A stretch of 38,049 nucleotides of DNA, taken from positions 1 through 38,049 of the forward strand of contig NZ_BMOY01000026.1 of NCBI RefSeq assembly GCF_014647315.1. The letters run 5' to 3'. The translations under genes were made by a program, and so were the position numbers. A model generated the notes under the pieces. It had not been told where the DNA came from. It did no database searches and was given only the letters and a program-made list of their open reading frames with translations. Shown piece after piece: positions 17,144 through 24,855 of this stretch. Origin of the DNA: Paenalicyclobacillus cellulosilyticus. GTDB lineage: Bacteria; Bacillota; Bacilli; Alicyclobacillales; Alicyclobacillaceae. Each line of letters begins with the position of its first letter. The first letter of the stretch is position 1.

Positions 17144-18418
17144 TCAAAGCACCTTGCGCACCTGGAAGTGGGCGGCCAAGAGCGGCCACAGCTGCGGGAT
17201 CTCAGACGGGAACTCCCAGAAGCTCATGCCGCGCAGGCGGTACGCCCGGACGAGGCTGAGCTTGGCCTCGATGCTGCGGGCGTCTTCAAACCACACCTCG
17301 TGCCGCCTGCCCTGCGGATCGGTGTACCGGAAGTACGGGGCTTGGTACGACGGGTGATAGTGAATGGCCGCCTGGTGCGCGATCGCGCGCGCCAGCGCCT
17401 CCTGCGGGCTGATGGTCTCGGCCACCGTGCCCGGCTGAAACGGCAGGGTCCAGTCGCGCGCGTACACCGGAAACCCCATCAGAATCTTGTCGCGCGGGAT
17501 GACGGTCACGGCGTAATCCAGCACGCGGCGCACCTCGCTCACCGGGGCGACAGCCCACGGCGGCCCGCCCGCCCAGCCCCATTCGTACGTCATGAGGATG
17601 ACGAGGTCGCACAGCCGCCCGTGCACCTCGTAGTCGTGCGCCTCGTACAACAGCCCGACCTGGGTGCCGCTGAACTTGGGCGCCAGCGCCGAGGAGAGCA
17701 GATAGCCGGCTTGCCGCAGCGGATCGCGGATGCGGGCGAGAAACCGGTTGTACGCCTCGCGGTCGCGCGGGTAGAGGTATTCGAAGTCGACGTTCAGGCC
17801 GGTGTACCCTTTGGCGCGCATGAGGGCGAGGACGTTGCGCAAAAACGCGTCCTGGGCCGCCGGATTGCGCAGGAACGCGTGCGCCACGTCGGAGTTGAAC
17901 ATGTCCCCCGCCCAATTCGTCACCACGCACCACGGCGCAATCCGCGCTTGGCGCGCGAGCGGCAGGACGGGGTCGTCCCCGGGCGGTTCGAGGCTCCCGT
18001 CAGGACGGACGTGGTGACTGAACGGGCTGAGGTAGGTGAAATACGCGCCCGCCTCTTGCACGGTGCGCTGGCCCGGTGCGCCGAAGTCGGTGAGATAGGC
18101 GTTGGTCTCCACCGTCCGGCGCGGCAGAGGCGGCACACGCAGCACTTGGCCGGCGGTGAGGCGGCTTAGGTCCACCTGCGGATTCCACTGCTGAAGCTGC
18201 GCCACCGTCGTCCCGTAACGGTTGGCGATGGCAAACGCCGTATCGCCGGGTTGCACCACGTACACCCCTTCCGGCACAGGGATGAGCAATGCTTGGCCGA
18301 CGAGCAACACGTTTGGGTCGGGCAAGGCGTTGAGCGCGGCAATACGCTCTGGGTCCACCCGGTATTGCTGAGCGATCCGCCACAGCGTCTCGCCGCGCCG
18401 CACGACGTGGATCTGCAT
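17144..18418 (-). CDS. sleL: SleL/YaaH-like spore N-acetylglucosaminidase (LysM-LysM-GH18)
   Basis: A 424-residue protein without a signal peptide, starting at the ATG at 18418 with GGGGGTG upstream. Two LysM repeats occupy residues about 2-46 (IHVVRRGETLWRIAQQY) and 50-95 (YVVQPGDTAFAIANRYG). A glycosyl hydrolase 18 domain follows; its catalytic loop is GLNVDFEYL, with the final Glu of the DxxDxDxE motif as acid. Order and length match Bacillus SleL/YaaH, a spore-coat-targeted enzyme that trims cortex muropeptides during germination. The lack of a signal peptide fits delivery from the mother cell. Upstream, ACCGTATG at 18450-18457 reads CATACGGT on the gene's strand, resembling a sporulation sigma-E -10, but no -35 is convincing. 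Confidence 0.85.
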   Translation of the reverse strand: MQIHVVRRGETLWRIAQQYRVDPERIAALNALPDPNVLLVGQALLIPVPEGVYVVQPGDTAFAIANRYGTTVAQLQQWNPQVDLSRLTAGQVLRVPPLPRRTVETNAYLTDFGAPGQRTVQEAGAYFTYLSPFSHHVRPDGSLEPPGDDPVLPLARQARIAPWCVVTNWAGDMFNSDVAHAFLRNPAAQDAFLRNVLALMRAKGYTGLNVDFEYLYPRDREAYNRFLARIRDPLRQAGYLLSSALAPKFSGTQVGLLYEAHDYEVHGRLCDLVILMTYEWGWAGGPPWAVAPVSEVRRVLDYAVTVIPRDKILMGFPVYARDWTLPFQPGTVAETISPQEALARAIAHQAAIHYHPSYQAPYFRYTDPQGRRHEVWFEDARSIEAKLSLVRAYRLRGMSFWEFPSEIPQLWPLLAAHFQVRKVL

Positions 18419-18516
18419 CCGGACACCCCCTGTGGGCGAATTTCCCCATACCGTATGCCGGGGGTGCCCCGGCTGCCTGGGCGGGCGCCCGTTTCCCCAT
18501 CCAGCGTGCATGGGTG

Positions 18517-18525
18517 TGCTATAAT
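18517..18525 (+). promoter_or_regulatory. Extended -10 promoter of the two-component operon
   Basis: TGCTATAAT is a perfect extended -10 (TGnTATAAT), 63 bases before the response regulator GTG. No -35 of note is present. This is the best single -10 match in the window. Confidence 0.65.
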
Positions 18526-18587
18526 GGCAGGCGACGAAACACGGGCGGCCTGACGGACAAGCGGGGAACGGACAAGGAGGGTCCGGG

Positions 18588-19280
18588 GTGCGGATCCTGT
18601 TGGTAGAGGACGAAAAGAAGCTGGCGTCGGCGCTGCGCCAGCTGTTCAAGGAGCACCACTATGAGATGGACGTGGCATACGACGGCGAGACCGGCCTCGA
18701 TTTGGCGCGCACCCACAGCTACGACGCCCTCGTGCTCGACATCATGCTCCCCAAGCTGAGCGGATTGGACATCGTGCGCACCCTGCGCAAGGAAGGGCAC
18801 GACGTACCCATCCTGCTGCTGACGGCCAAGGACACGGTGGAGGACCGGGTGAAGGGGCTCGACACCGGCGCGGACGACTACTTGGTCAAGCCGTTTGCCA
18901 ACGAGGAACTGTTGGCGCGGGTGCGGGCGCTGACGCGCCGGACCGGGAACCTCGCCGGCACGAACGAGATGACCGTGGGACCGTTCACCATCGACCTGAC
19001 GGAGCGGGTGGTGCGGCGCGGCGACGAGGTGCTGTCGCTCACGCAGAAGGAGTTTCAGCTCCTGGAACTGTTGTTGCGCAACCACGGCAAGGTGCTCTCC
19101 AAAGAACTGATTTTGGACCGCGTCTGGGGCCCGGACGCCAGCGTGGTCGGCAACGCGGTGGAGAACTACATCCACTTCCTGCGGCGCAAGATCGACCTGC
19201 CGGACCAACCTTCGTATATTGAAACCGTGCGTGGCGTCGGCTACGTGTTTCGTCCGCATCCAGGCAAGCACGAAAAGTGA
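18588..19280 (+). CDS. OmpR/PhoB family response regulator
   Basis: A 230-residue protein with a GTG start and AAGGAGGG upstream. The receiver domain (1-115) has the acidic pair E7/D8, phosphoacceptor D51 in LVLDIMLP, T79 and K101. The C-terminal winged helix (130-223) has the OmpR-type recognition region (LTQKEFQLLELLL, then VENYIHFLRRKID and the TVRGVGYVF wing). It should bind DNA when phosphorylated by the histidine kinase encoded 10 bases downstream. Target genes are not evident from the neighbourhood. Confidence 0.93.
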   Translation: MRILLVEDEKKLASALRQLFKEHHYEMDVAYDGETGLDLARTHSYDALVLDIMLPKLSGLDIVRTLRKEGHDVPILLLTAKDTVEDRVKGLDTGADDYLVKPFANEELLARVRALTRRTGNLAGTNEMTVGPFTIDLTERVVRRGDEVLSLTQKEFQLLELLLRNHGKVLSKELILDRVWGPDASVVGNAVENYIHFLRRKIDLPDQPSYIETVRGVGYVFRPHPGKHEK

Positions 19281-19290
19281 GGGACCTTCC

Positions 19291-20517
19291 TTGTTCCAGC
19301 GCGTCCGCGTCCGCCTGACGCTGCTGTCGGTGGCCATCTTCATCTGCCTGTACGCCGTCTCTTCCCTCGCGGTCTACGCCATCGTGCGCCACGTGGTGCT
19401 GCAGTCCATCGACGCCCGGCTCGACATCGTCGTCCGCCAGATCCTGCACCGCAACGCCCCGTTCGTGCTCTCCAACCTCCCGATGGGCATCTACGGCATG
19501 GTCGGCACACCGAACCAGGTCATCAGCAACCTGCCCGACGATTTGTTCAACGCCATCTCGCCGTTCGTGACCGCCCACGCCGGCGTACACCCGTGGGCCG
19601 CCACGTTCAACGCGGGCGGCGACCAGGTCTATCGCCTGATCTACGAACCGGAACTGGCCGATCCGTTCTTCGGCACCATCCAGTACGTGGTGGTCGTCGG
19701 CAACATCGCCCGCGAGCTGTCGGTCCTGCAACGCCTGCTGCACGTGCTCGCGCTCGTGGGCGGCGCGGGCGTGCTCATCAGCACCCTGGCCGGATTTCTC
19801 TTCGCCGAGCGGGCCCTCAAGCCCATCCGCACCGCCTGGCAGCGCCAGCTCGACTTCGTCGCCGACGCGTCGCACGAGCTGCGCACGCCGCTGGCGGTCA
19901 TCCAGTCGAACCTGAACATCGTGATGGAGCACAGCCACGAGACGGTGCTCGACAACATGGAGTGGCTGAACAACGCCCACAGCGAGGCCCGCCGTCTCAG
20001 CCGTCTGGTGGAAGACCTGCTCACGCTGGCGCGCAGCGACTCCGGTGCGGCGCCGCTTTCCGTCTCCGCCTTGAACTTGGGCGATCTCGTCCGCCGCGTC
20101 GGCGAGCTGTTCGAGCCCGTCGCCGCCGCCCGCGGCCTCACCCTGCAGGTAGAAGCGCCGGATTTGACCATCGAGGGGGATCCCGACCGCCTGCACCAGC
20201 TGTTGGTCATCCTCCTCGACAACGCCTGCAAGTTCACCCCGGCCGGCGGGCGGGTGACCGTACGCCTGACGCGATCGCGCCACCAGGCGGTGATCCAGGT
20301 GCAGGACACGGGCATCGGCATCCCGGAGGCCGATCTGCCCCACATCTTCGAGCGGTTTTACCGGGCCGACAAAGCCCGTGCCCGCACCGCTTCGGCCGGC
20401 GCGGGGTTGGGTTTGTCCATCGCCCGCTGGATTGTCGACGCACACCAGGGGAAGATCCAGGTGGCGAGCCGCGAGGGCGAAGGCACCACGGTCACCGTCC
20501 AACTGCCTGCCCCCTGA
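19291..20517 (+). CDS. Membrane sensor histidine kinase
   Basis: About 408 residues from a TTG at 19291, with GAGGGA about 6 bases upstream; no ATG or GTG is nearby. Membrane segments at about 8-32 and 148-171 enclose a roughly 115-residue extracytoplasmic sensor region that I do not recognise. A short HAMP-like linker leads to the phosphoacceptor His 195 in ASHELRTPLAV. The ATPase domain shows the N box LLDNACKF (Asn 311), G1 DTGIGIP, F box FERFYR and G2 GAGLGLSIA. It lies 10 bases downstream of the response regulator in one operon. The signal sensed is unknown. Confidence 0.92.
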   Translation: MFQRVRVRLTLLSVAIFICLYAVSSLAVYAIVRHVVLQSIDARLDIVVRQILHRNAPFVLSNLPMGIYGMVGTPNQVISNLPDDLFNAISPFVTAHAGVHPWAATFNAGGDQVYRLIYEPELADPFFGTIQYVVVVGNIARELSVLQRLLHVLALVGGAGVLISTLAGFLFAERALKPIRTAWQRQLDFVADASHELRTPLAVIQSNLNIVMEHSHETVLDNMEWLNNAHSEARRLSRLVEDLLTLARSDSGAAPLSVSALNLGDLVRRVGELFEPVAAARGLTLQVEAPDLTIEGDPDRLHQLLVILLDNACKFTPAGGRVTVRLTRSRHQAVIQVQDTGIGIPEADLPHIFERFYRADKARARTASAGAGLGLSIARWIVDAHQGKIQVASREGEGTTVTVQLPAP

Positions 20518-20562
20518 CCCCGGATGCGCGGCCGCGCCGGCGCCGCAGCCACAGCCGCCGCC

Positions 20563-21339
20563 TCAGAACCCAAGGATGTGGTACCCCGCGTCCACGTGCA
20601 GCACCTCGCCGGTGATACCGCGCGAAAGGTGGCTCAACAAAAACACCGTCGCGTCGCCGACCTCATCTTGGTCGATGTTGCGCCGCAGCGGCGCCTTCTG
20701 CTCCACCGCCGCCAACACGTCGTTGAACCCCGCCACGCCTTTCGCCGACAGGGTGCGCACCGGCCCGGACGACACGGCGTTGACGCGGATCCCGTCCGGA
20801 CCGAGATCCCGCGCCAGATAGCGCACGCACGCCTCGAGCGCCGCCTTCGCCACACCCATCACGTTGTAGTTGGGCACGACCCGCTCCGCGCCGATGTACG
20901 TCTGCGTCACGATGCTGCCGCCCTCGCGAAACAGGGGGCGCGCCGCCCGCGCCACCGCGACCAAAGAATAGGCGCTCACGTCCTGGGCGAGGTGGTATCC
21001 TGCGCGGGACGTTTGGACGAATTCACCCTGCAGTTCCTTGTGGTCCGCGAACGCCAACGAGTGAACCAGCCCGTGAATCGTGCCCACCTGCTCGCCGATG
21101 TCGGCGAACGCCCGCGCGACGGACGCATCGTCCGCCACGTCGCACGCCACGCGCAAAAGCGGGTCGATCCCGCTCGCCGCGAGCAATTGATCCAGCTTCT
21201 GCAGCGACCGCTCCTTGCGGTACGTGAAAATGAGGCGCGCCCCTTCCCGGTGCGCCGCCTTGGCGATCCCCCAGGCGATGCTGCGTTCGTTCGCCACACC
21301 CATCACCACGATGCGCTTTCCTGCCAACAACCCCTGCAT
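20563..21339 (-). CDS. fabI: Enoyl-[acyl-carrier-protein] reductase (NADH) FabI
   Basis: A 258-residue short-chain dehydrogenase relative, the usual FabI length. I chose the ATG at 21339, 6 bases after AGGAGG; an ATG at 21345 abuts that site. FabI reduces the enoyl-ACP double bond in the last step of each fatty-acid elongation cycle. The glycine pattern is the FabI type (GVANERSIAWGIA, 14-26) rather than GxxxGxG. The catalytic pair is Y158 and K165 in YNVMGVAK, with Y148 also conserved. It is the known target of triclosan and isoniazid-type inhibitors in other bacteria. It is convergent with the kinase gene and stands alone. Confidence 0.95.
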   Translation of the reverse strand: MQGLLAGKRIVVMGVANERSIAWGIAKAAHREGARLIFTYRKERSLQKLDQLLAASGIDPLLRVACDVADDASVARAFADIGEQVGTIHGLVHSLAFADHKELQGEFVQTSRAGYHLAQDVSAYSLVAVARAARPLFREGGSIVTQTYIGAERVVPNYNVMGVAKAALEACVRYLARDLGPDGIRVNAVSSGPVRTLSAKGVAGFNDVLAAVEQKAPLRRNIDQDEVGDATVFLLSHLSRGITGEVLHVDAGYHILGF

Positions 21340-21404
21340 GACCATCCTCCTATCGCGTGCTTGCGCGGCCCACAGGACCACCGGCCCTGGTGTCCCGGGC
21401 CGAC

Positions 21405-22265
21405 TCATCCCGCGCCCGCGGCCGCCGCGGTGCGGATGCCGCGCGCGGCAAAATAGGCGGCCGCCGCCGCCAAGAGGCCGGCGGCCGCCGCATCCGCCCG
21501 CCACCGCGGCGTGCGCGCGGAAACGGGCGGGACGAATGCAGCACCGCCATGACTTCCCGCCTGCGCGCCGAGGACATCGTCCGGAACCAGATCGCGCAGG
21601 CAGACGGACGCCTCGGCCCGCACCCGGTCCGGCAGACCGGCCTCGGCATAGAACCGGTTGATGAGCCGCGTGCCCGAAACGAGATCGACATCAATCATGA
21701 TGCAGGCGTGGGCCAGGATGTAGCCGGGATGCCCCGACGCCATCCCTGCGAGGCCGCCGCGCCACGACTGGGCGGTCCCGATGAGCTTGCGCCCGCCGAC
21801 CACCACGTTGTACTGGCCGTCGCAGTAGCTGCCCGGCAACGGCCCGGTCGCGGCCTCGACACCGTACCCCGCCAGCCAGGCGATGAGCACCTCCGTCAAC
21901 AGGCGGTAATAGGCGTCCGTGCTGCCGGAGCGGCGCGTGCGCGGCAGGATGAGCGAGAAGTGGAGCACGCCGTCCCCCTGCGGCACGGCGGTGCCGCCGG
22001 TGTTGCGCACGACCACCAGCCACCCTTCGCCGCGCAGCCGATCCGCCGCCGCCTGCGCCTGTGCGGTGGCGAGATCGCGGAGGCTGACGGCGAGCCCGGG
22101 TTCCGGCGCCGCCCGCCATACCCGGGCGAGCGGCGGGCGCAACCCGCGTGCCACCTCGCCGCCGAGGCGGACGTCCAGGTCGACGTTGTCCTGCGGATGG
22201 CGCAGGTCGTCCAGCCACGCCACCGCCAGCACCTCGGCGCCCAACAGGTCTGTGAGCGAGCTCAT
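21405..22265 (-). CDS. Lipoate/octanoate transferase family protein (LipL-like)
   Basis: A 286-residue protein, ATG at 22265 with AAAGGGGAG about 8 bases upstream. The biotin/lipoate protein ligase fold is marked by RNTGGTAVPQGDGVLHFS (the RxTGG substrate loop), GSYCDGQYNVVVGGRK, a lysine followed by LIGTAQSWRGG, and HACIMIDVD. The Cys in GSYCDGQ fits the catalytic Cys of the amidotransferase LipL, which moves octanoate from GcvH to E2 subunits in Bacillus. LipM or a lipoate ligase are alternatives; no ligase C-terminal domain is seen. The last 45 residues are an Ala-rich tail not typical of the family. A promoter with repeated boxes lies just upstream. Confidence 0.78.
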   Translation of the reverse strand: MSSLTDLLGAEVLAVAWLDDLRHPQDNVDLDVRLGGEVARGLRPPLARVWRAAPEPGLAVSLRDLATAQAQAAADRLRGEGWLVVVRNTGGTAVPQGDGVLHFSLILPRTRRSGSTDAYYRLLTEVLIAWLAGYGVEAATGPLPGSYCDGQYNVVVGGRKLIGTAQSWRGGLAGMASGHPGYILAHACIMIDVDLVSGTRLINRFYAEAGLPDRVRAEASVCLRDLVPDDVLGAQAGSHGGAAFVPPVSARTPRWRADAAAAGLLAAAAAYFAARGIRTAAAAGAG

Positions 22266-22291
22266 CGTGCCACTCCCCTTTCGCCGCCTCC

Positions 22292-22334
22292 ATTGTACCT
22301 GAACCGGCCGTGCACGACCTGAACCGGCCCTGCA
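22292..22334 (-). promoter_or_regulatory. Promoter with two 18-base direct repeats, upstream of the LipL-like gene
   Basis: On the minus strand TACAAT (22297-22292) is a -10 about 27 bases before the ATG. Overlapping and upstream of it are two copies of an 18-base box (22297-22314 and 22317-22334, one mismatch) spaced exactly 20 bases, about two helical turns. Each contains GGCCGGTTCAGGT on the minus strand. The placement over the -10/-35 region suggests an operator. No good -35 is visible. Confidence 0.55.
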
Positions 22335-22346
22335 TCCGGCGGCGCA

Positions 22347-23270
22347 TCATCCCTTTTCTCCTTCGCCCTTCGTCCGCTCCGCACCGGCGACGGCCGCAGG
22401 CAGCCAGCGCGCAAACTGGGCGGCACACGCCGGCAACGACCCCTCCGCCCGCGCCACCAACGTGATGGTGCGCGCGCCGAGATCGGCGTCGACCACCGGA
22501 ATGCTCACCAGCCGGCCGAGCAAAAGGTCGTCCTGCACCGCCGATTCCGGCAGCACCGCGATGCCGATGCCCTGTTGCACCAAGCGGTTGATGCTCTCCA
22601 GGCTGTCGGTCTCCATGGCGGCGCGCACCGTTGCGCCACGCGCCGCGACGAGCCGCTCCACGATGGCGCGCAGGCTGCTGCCTTCCCGCATCAGGACGAA
22701 CGGGTACTGCGCGGCGTCCGCCAGGCGCACCTCGCGAAAACGGGTCAACGGATGCCCGGGGGCCGCCACGAGCCGGAGGGCGTCGCGCACCAGCGGCGTC
22801 TGCACCAAGTCGTCCCGGTCGGCGGGGACGGTCGTCACCACGCCCAGGTCGACCTCCCGTTGGCGGAGCATCGCCCACACCTCCCGGCTCGATCCGCTGC
22901 GCACTTGAAACTGCACGTGCGGGTGCAGCCGCCGGTAGCGGGCGAGCAGCGGCGGCAACAGATAGATGGACGGCGTCAACCCCGCGCCCAGGTACACCGT
23001 CCCCGCCTCAGGGTCCAGGAAGGCGGCCAGCTCGTCCCGCATCTTTTGTTCGAGCAGCAGGCAGCTCTTGGCGTACCGGTACACAATCTCGCCCGCCCGG
23101 TTGAGCACCAATCGCTTGCCGATGCGGTCGAACAACCGCATCCCGACCTGCGCCTCCAGCTGTTGCACCTGGCGGGTGACGGTCGGCTGCGTCAAGCGAA
23201 GCGCCTCGGCCGCCCGGACCAGGGTTTCATGCTCCACAATTTGGACAAACGTCTGGTACCGCGGGTCCAC
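22347..23270 (-). CDS. LysR family transcriptional regulator
   Basis: A 307-residue protein with a GTG start at 23270 and a GGGGGG site about 6 bases upstream. The N-terminal winged helix (1-60) has the LysR pattern LVRAAEALRLTQPTVTRQVQ, and residues about 90-295 form the effector-binding domain (LGAGLTPSIYLLPPLLARY, DLGVVT, FVLMREGSSLR). It resembles the CysL/CbbR-like branch, but the effector cannot be named. It is divergent from the PurA-family gene with 168 bases between, the classical layout in which a LysR protein controls its neighbour. Confidence 0.9.
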   Translation of the reverse strand: MDPRYQTFVQIVEHETLVRAAEALRLTQPTVTRQVQQLEAQVGMRLFDRIGKRLVLNRAGEIVYRYAKSCLLLEQKMRDELAAFLDPEAGTVYLGAGLTPSIYLLPPLLARYRRLHPHVQFQVRSGSSREVWAMLRQREVDLGVVTTVPADRDDLVQTPLVRDALRLVAAPGHPLTRFREVRLADAAQYPFVLMREGSSLRAIVERLVAARGATVRAAMETDSLESINRLVQQGIGIAVLPESAVQDDLLLGRLVSIPVVDADLGARTITLVARAEGSLPACAAQFARWLPAAVAGAERTKGEGEKG

Positions 23271-23321
23271 GCCGGGCCCCCCTTATGCATGACGCGCATG
23301 GAACGTATGCAACAAATCAAT

Positions 23322-23350
23322 TTTACACATAAGCGTGCATCGCGTACACT
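23322..23350 (+). promoter_or_regulatory. Sigma-A promoter of the PurA-family gene
   Basis: TTTACA (23322-23327), a 17-base spacer, then TACACT (23345-23350). This is the most complete -35/-10 pair I see in the window. It lies 88 bases before the ATG, in the AT-rich gap shared with the divergent LysR gene, where the regulator could bind. Confidence 0.7.
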
Positions 23351-23438
23351 GAAGTCGGCCCGCGCGGGCGGAACACCACCGGCCTGCGCGACGCAGCCGG
23401 GCGCGGCATGCCGCGCCCGCAGCAAGGAGTGAGCGTAC

Positions 23439-24701
23439 ATGGTCCACGCGGTCGTCGGCGCCCAGTACGGCGACGAAGGCAAAGGCAAGATGGTCGACTA
23501 CTTCGCCGCCCAGGCCGACCTGGTCATCCGTTATCAAGGCGGCGGGAACGCCGGCCACACCATTGTAAACGAGCACGGCAAGTTCGCCCTGCACCTGGTG
23601 CCTTCCGGCATCTTTCATCCGCAGACGACGTGCGTGCTCGGCACCGGCGTGGTCATCCATCCGATGAACCTGGTCCAGGAGTTGAAAACGCTGGCCGAAG
23701 CGGGCATCGACACCCGGCGCCTCCTCATCTCCGAACGCGCCCACCTGGTCCTCCCTTACCACGTGTGGCAGGACAAGTACGAGGAAGAGACGAGATTGCG
23801 CAAGGTGGGCACCACCCTGCAAGGCATCGGGCCGGCTTACCAGGACAAAGCGGGGAGGTTCGGCATCCAGATTGGCGAGATGCGCGATCTCGGCCACTTC
23901 CGCCAGCGCCTGGAGGCGGCGTTCGCCCTCAAGCTGGAGCGCATGCCGGGGATGAAAGCGTATTGCAGCTCCTTCGCCGAGATGTGGCAAGAGCTTGTCG
24001 CAGCGCGGGAGGTCCTCCTGCCCTACATCCAAGATACCCTGCCGGTCATCCGCCGCGCGGTGGAGTCCGGCCGCTACGTGTTGCTCGAAGGGCAGCTCGG
24101 CGTGATGCGGGATCTCGACTGGGGTGTGTACCCGTTCGTCACGTCGTCGTCCCCGATTGCAGGCGGCACCCCGGCGGGCGCCGGCATCCCGCCGTGGGCG
24201 GTGAAACGGGTGACCGGCATCACCAAGGCGTACACCACCGCGGTGGGTGAAGGACCGTTCCCGACACGGCTCGACGACGAGATTGGCCGCTATTTGCAGG
24301 AAAAAGGCCACGAATACGGGGCGACGACCGGCCGGCGCCGGGCCTGCGGCTGGCTCGACATCCCGACCTTGCGCTACGGTGCCTGGTTGAACGGCTACAC
24401 CGACCTGGCGCTGATGAAGCTCGACGTGTTGAGCGGTCTGCCCGAAGTGGCCGTGTGCGTGGCGTATGAACGCGACGGGCGCACCTACGATACACCGCTG
24501 CCCGCGTATGAACTGGAGCGCGTCCGGCCCATCTACGAGACCCTGCCCGGATGGGAAGAGGACCTGTCCGCCTGCCGCACCTTCGCCGACCTGCCGGAGA
24601 ACGCGCGGCGGTTCGTGGAGCGCGTGGAATCTCTCGTCCAAGTCCCCATCCGGTATATCTCCGTCGGCCCGGAGCGGACGCAGACGATTGTGCGGGAGTA
24701 A
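23439..24701 (+). CDS. purA: Adenylosuccinate synthetase family protein, divergent active site
   Basis: A 420-residue PurA-family protein; ATG with AAGGAG about 8 bases upstream. PurA joins IMP and aspartate using GTP. Retained: the P-loop GDEGKGK with catalytic Asp 12, GGGNAGHT with the catalytic His, VGTTLQGIGPAYQDK, the aspartate-loop TTGRRRACGW, and guanine-binding KLDVLSG. Unusual: EGQLG stands where EGAQG is normal, so the IMP-contacting Gln (Gln 224 of the E. coli enzyme) is Leu; RDLDWGVYP replaces LDIDxGTYP; and TTAVG replaces TTRVG. No other purine genes are nearby, and a LysR regulator is divergent. It may be the cell's only PurA of a variant type or a specialised paralog. Confidence 0.82.
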   Translation: MVHAVVGAQYGDEGKGKMVDYFAAQADLVIRYQGGGNAGHTIVNEHGKFALHLVPSGIFHPQTTCVLGTGVVIHPMNLVQELKTLAEAGIDTRRLLISERAHLVLPYHVWQDKYEEETRLRKVGTTLQGIGPAYQDKAGRFGIQIGEMRDLGHFRQRLEAAFALKLERMPGMKAYCSSFAEMWQELVAAREVLLPYIQDTLPVIRRAVESGRYVLLEGQLGVMRDLDWGVYPFVTSSSPIAGGTPAGAGIPPWAVKRVTGITKAYTTAVGEGPFPTRLDDEIGRYLQEKGHEYGATTGRRRACGWLDIPTLRYGAWLNGYTDLALMKLDVLSGLPEVAVCVAYERDGRTYDTPLPAYELERVRPIYETLPGWEEDLSACRTFADLPENARRFVERVESLVQVPIRYISVGPERTQTIVRE

Positions 24702-24730
24702 TGCGCATCGTGGTGCAGTGCCGCCGCAAG

Positions 24731-24750
24731 CCCTGGGTCTCAGCCCAGGG
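24731..24750 (+). terminator. Hairpin after the PurA-family gene
   Basis: CCCTGGG and CCCAGGG form a 7-base stem with a 6-base loop, 30 bases beyond the stop. No T-run follows, so it is at best a weak intrinsic terminator. Confidence 0.35.
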
Positions 24751-24799
24751 TATCAGACGCCCAAATCTTCCGACACTCGAATGAGACGCCCGGTTGGTG

Positions 24800-24805
24800 T
24801 ATGAT
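24800..24805 (+). promoter_or_regulatory. Candidate -10 for the flavoprotein gene
   Basis: TATGAT followed by a T-run, 51 bases before the ATG used. Seventeen bases upstream is TCGAAT, a half-matching -35. Confidence 0.4.
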
Positions 24806-24855
24806 TTTTTGTGAAGTATCCAAACGATTTCCCAGGGAAGGGAACTGCGGGCCAC

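Noticed and set aside
23439-24701. A phage-type PurZ (2-aminoadenylosuccinate synthetase) for Z-genome DNA
   Set aside because: PurZ lacks the catalytic Asp of PurA; here GDEGKGK keeps it. No phage genes or other Z-pathway genes are present.
24811-24855. GTG at 24811 as the flavoprotein start
   Set aside because: It sits directly after a T-run close to the predicted -10, with no ribosome site; the ATG at 24856 is better.
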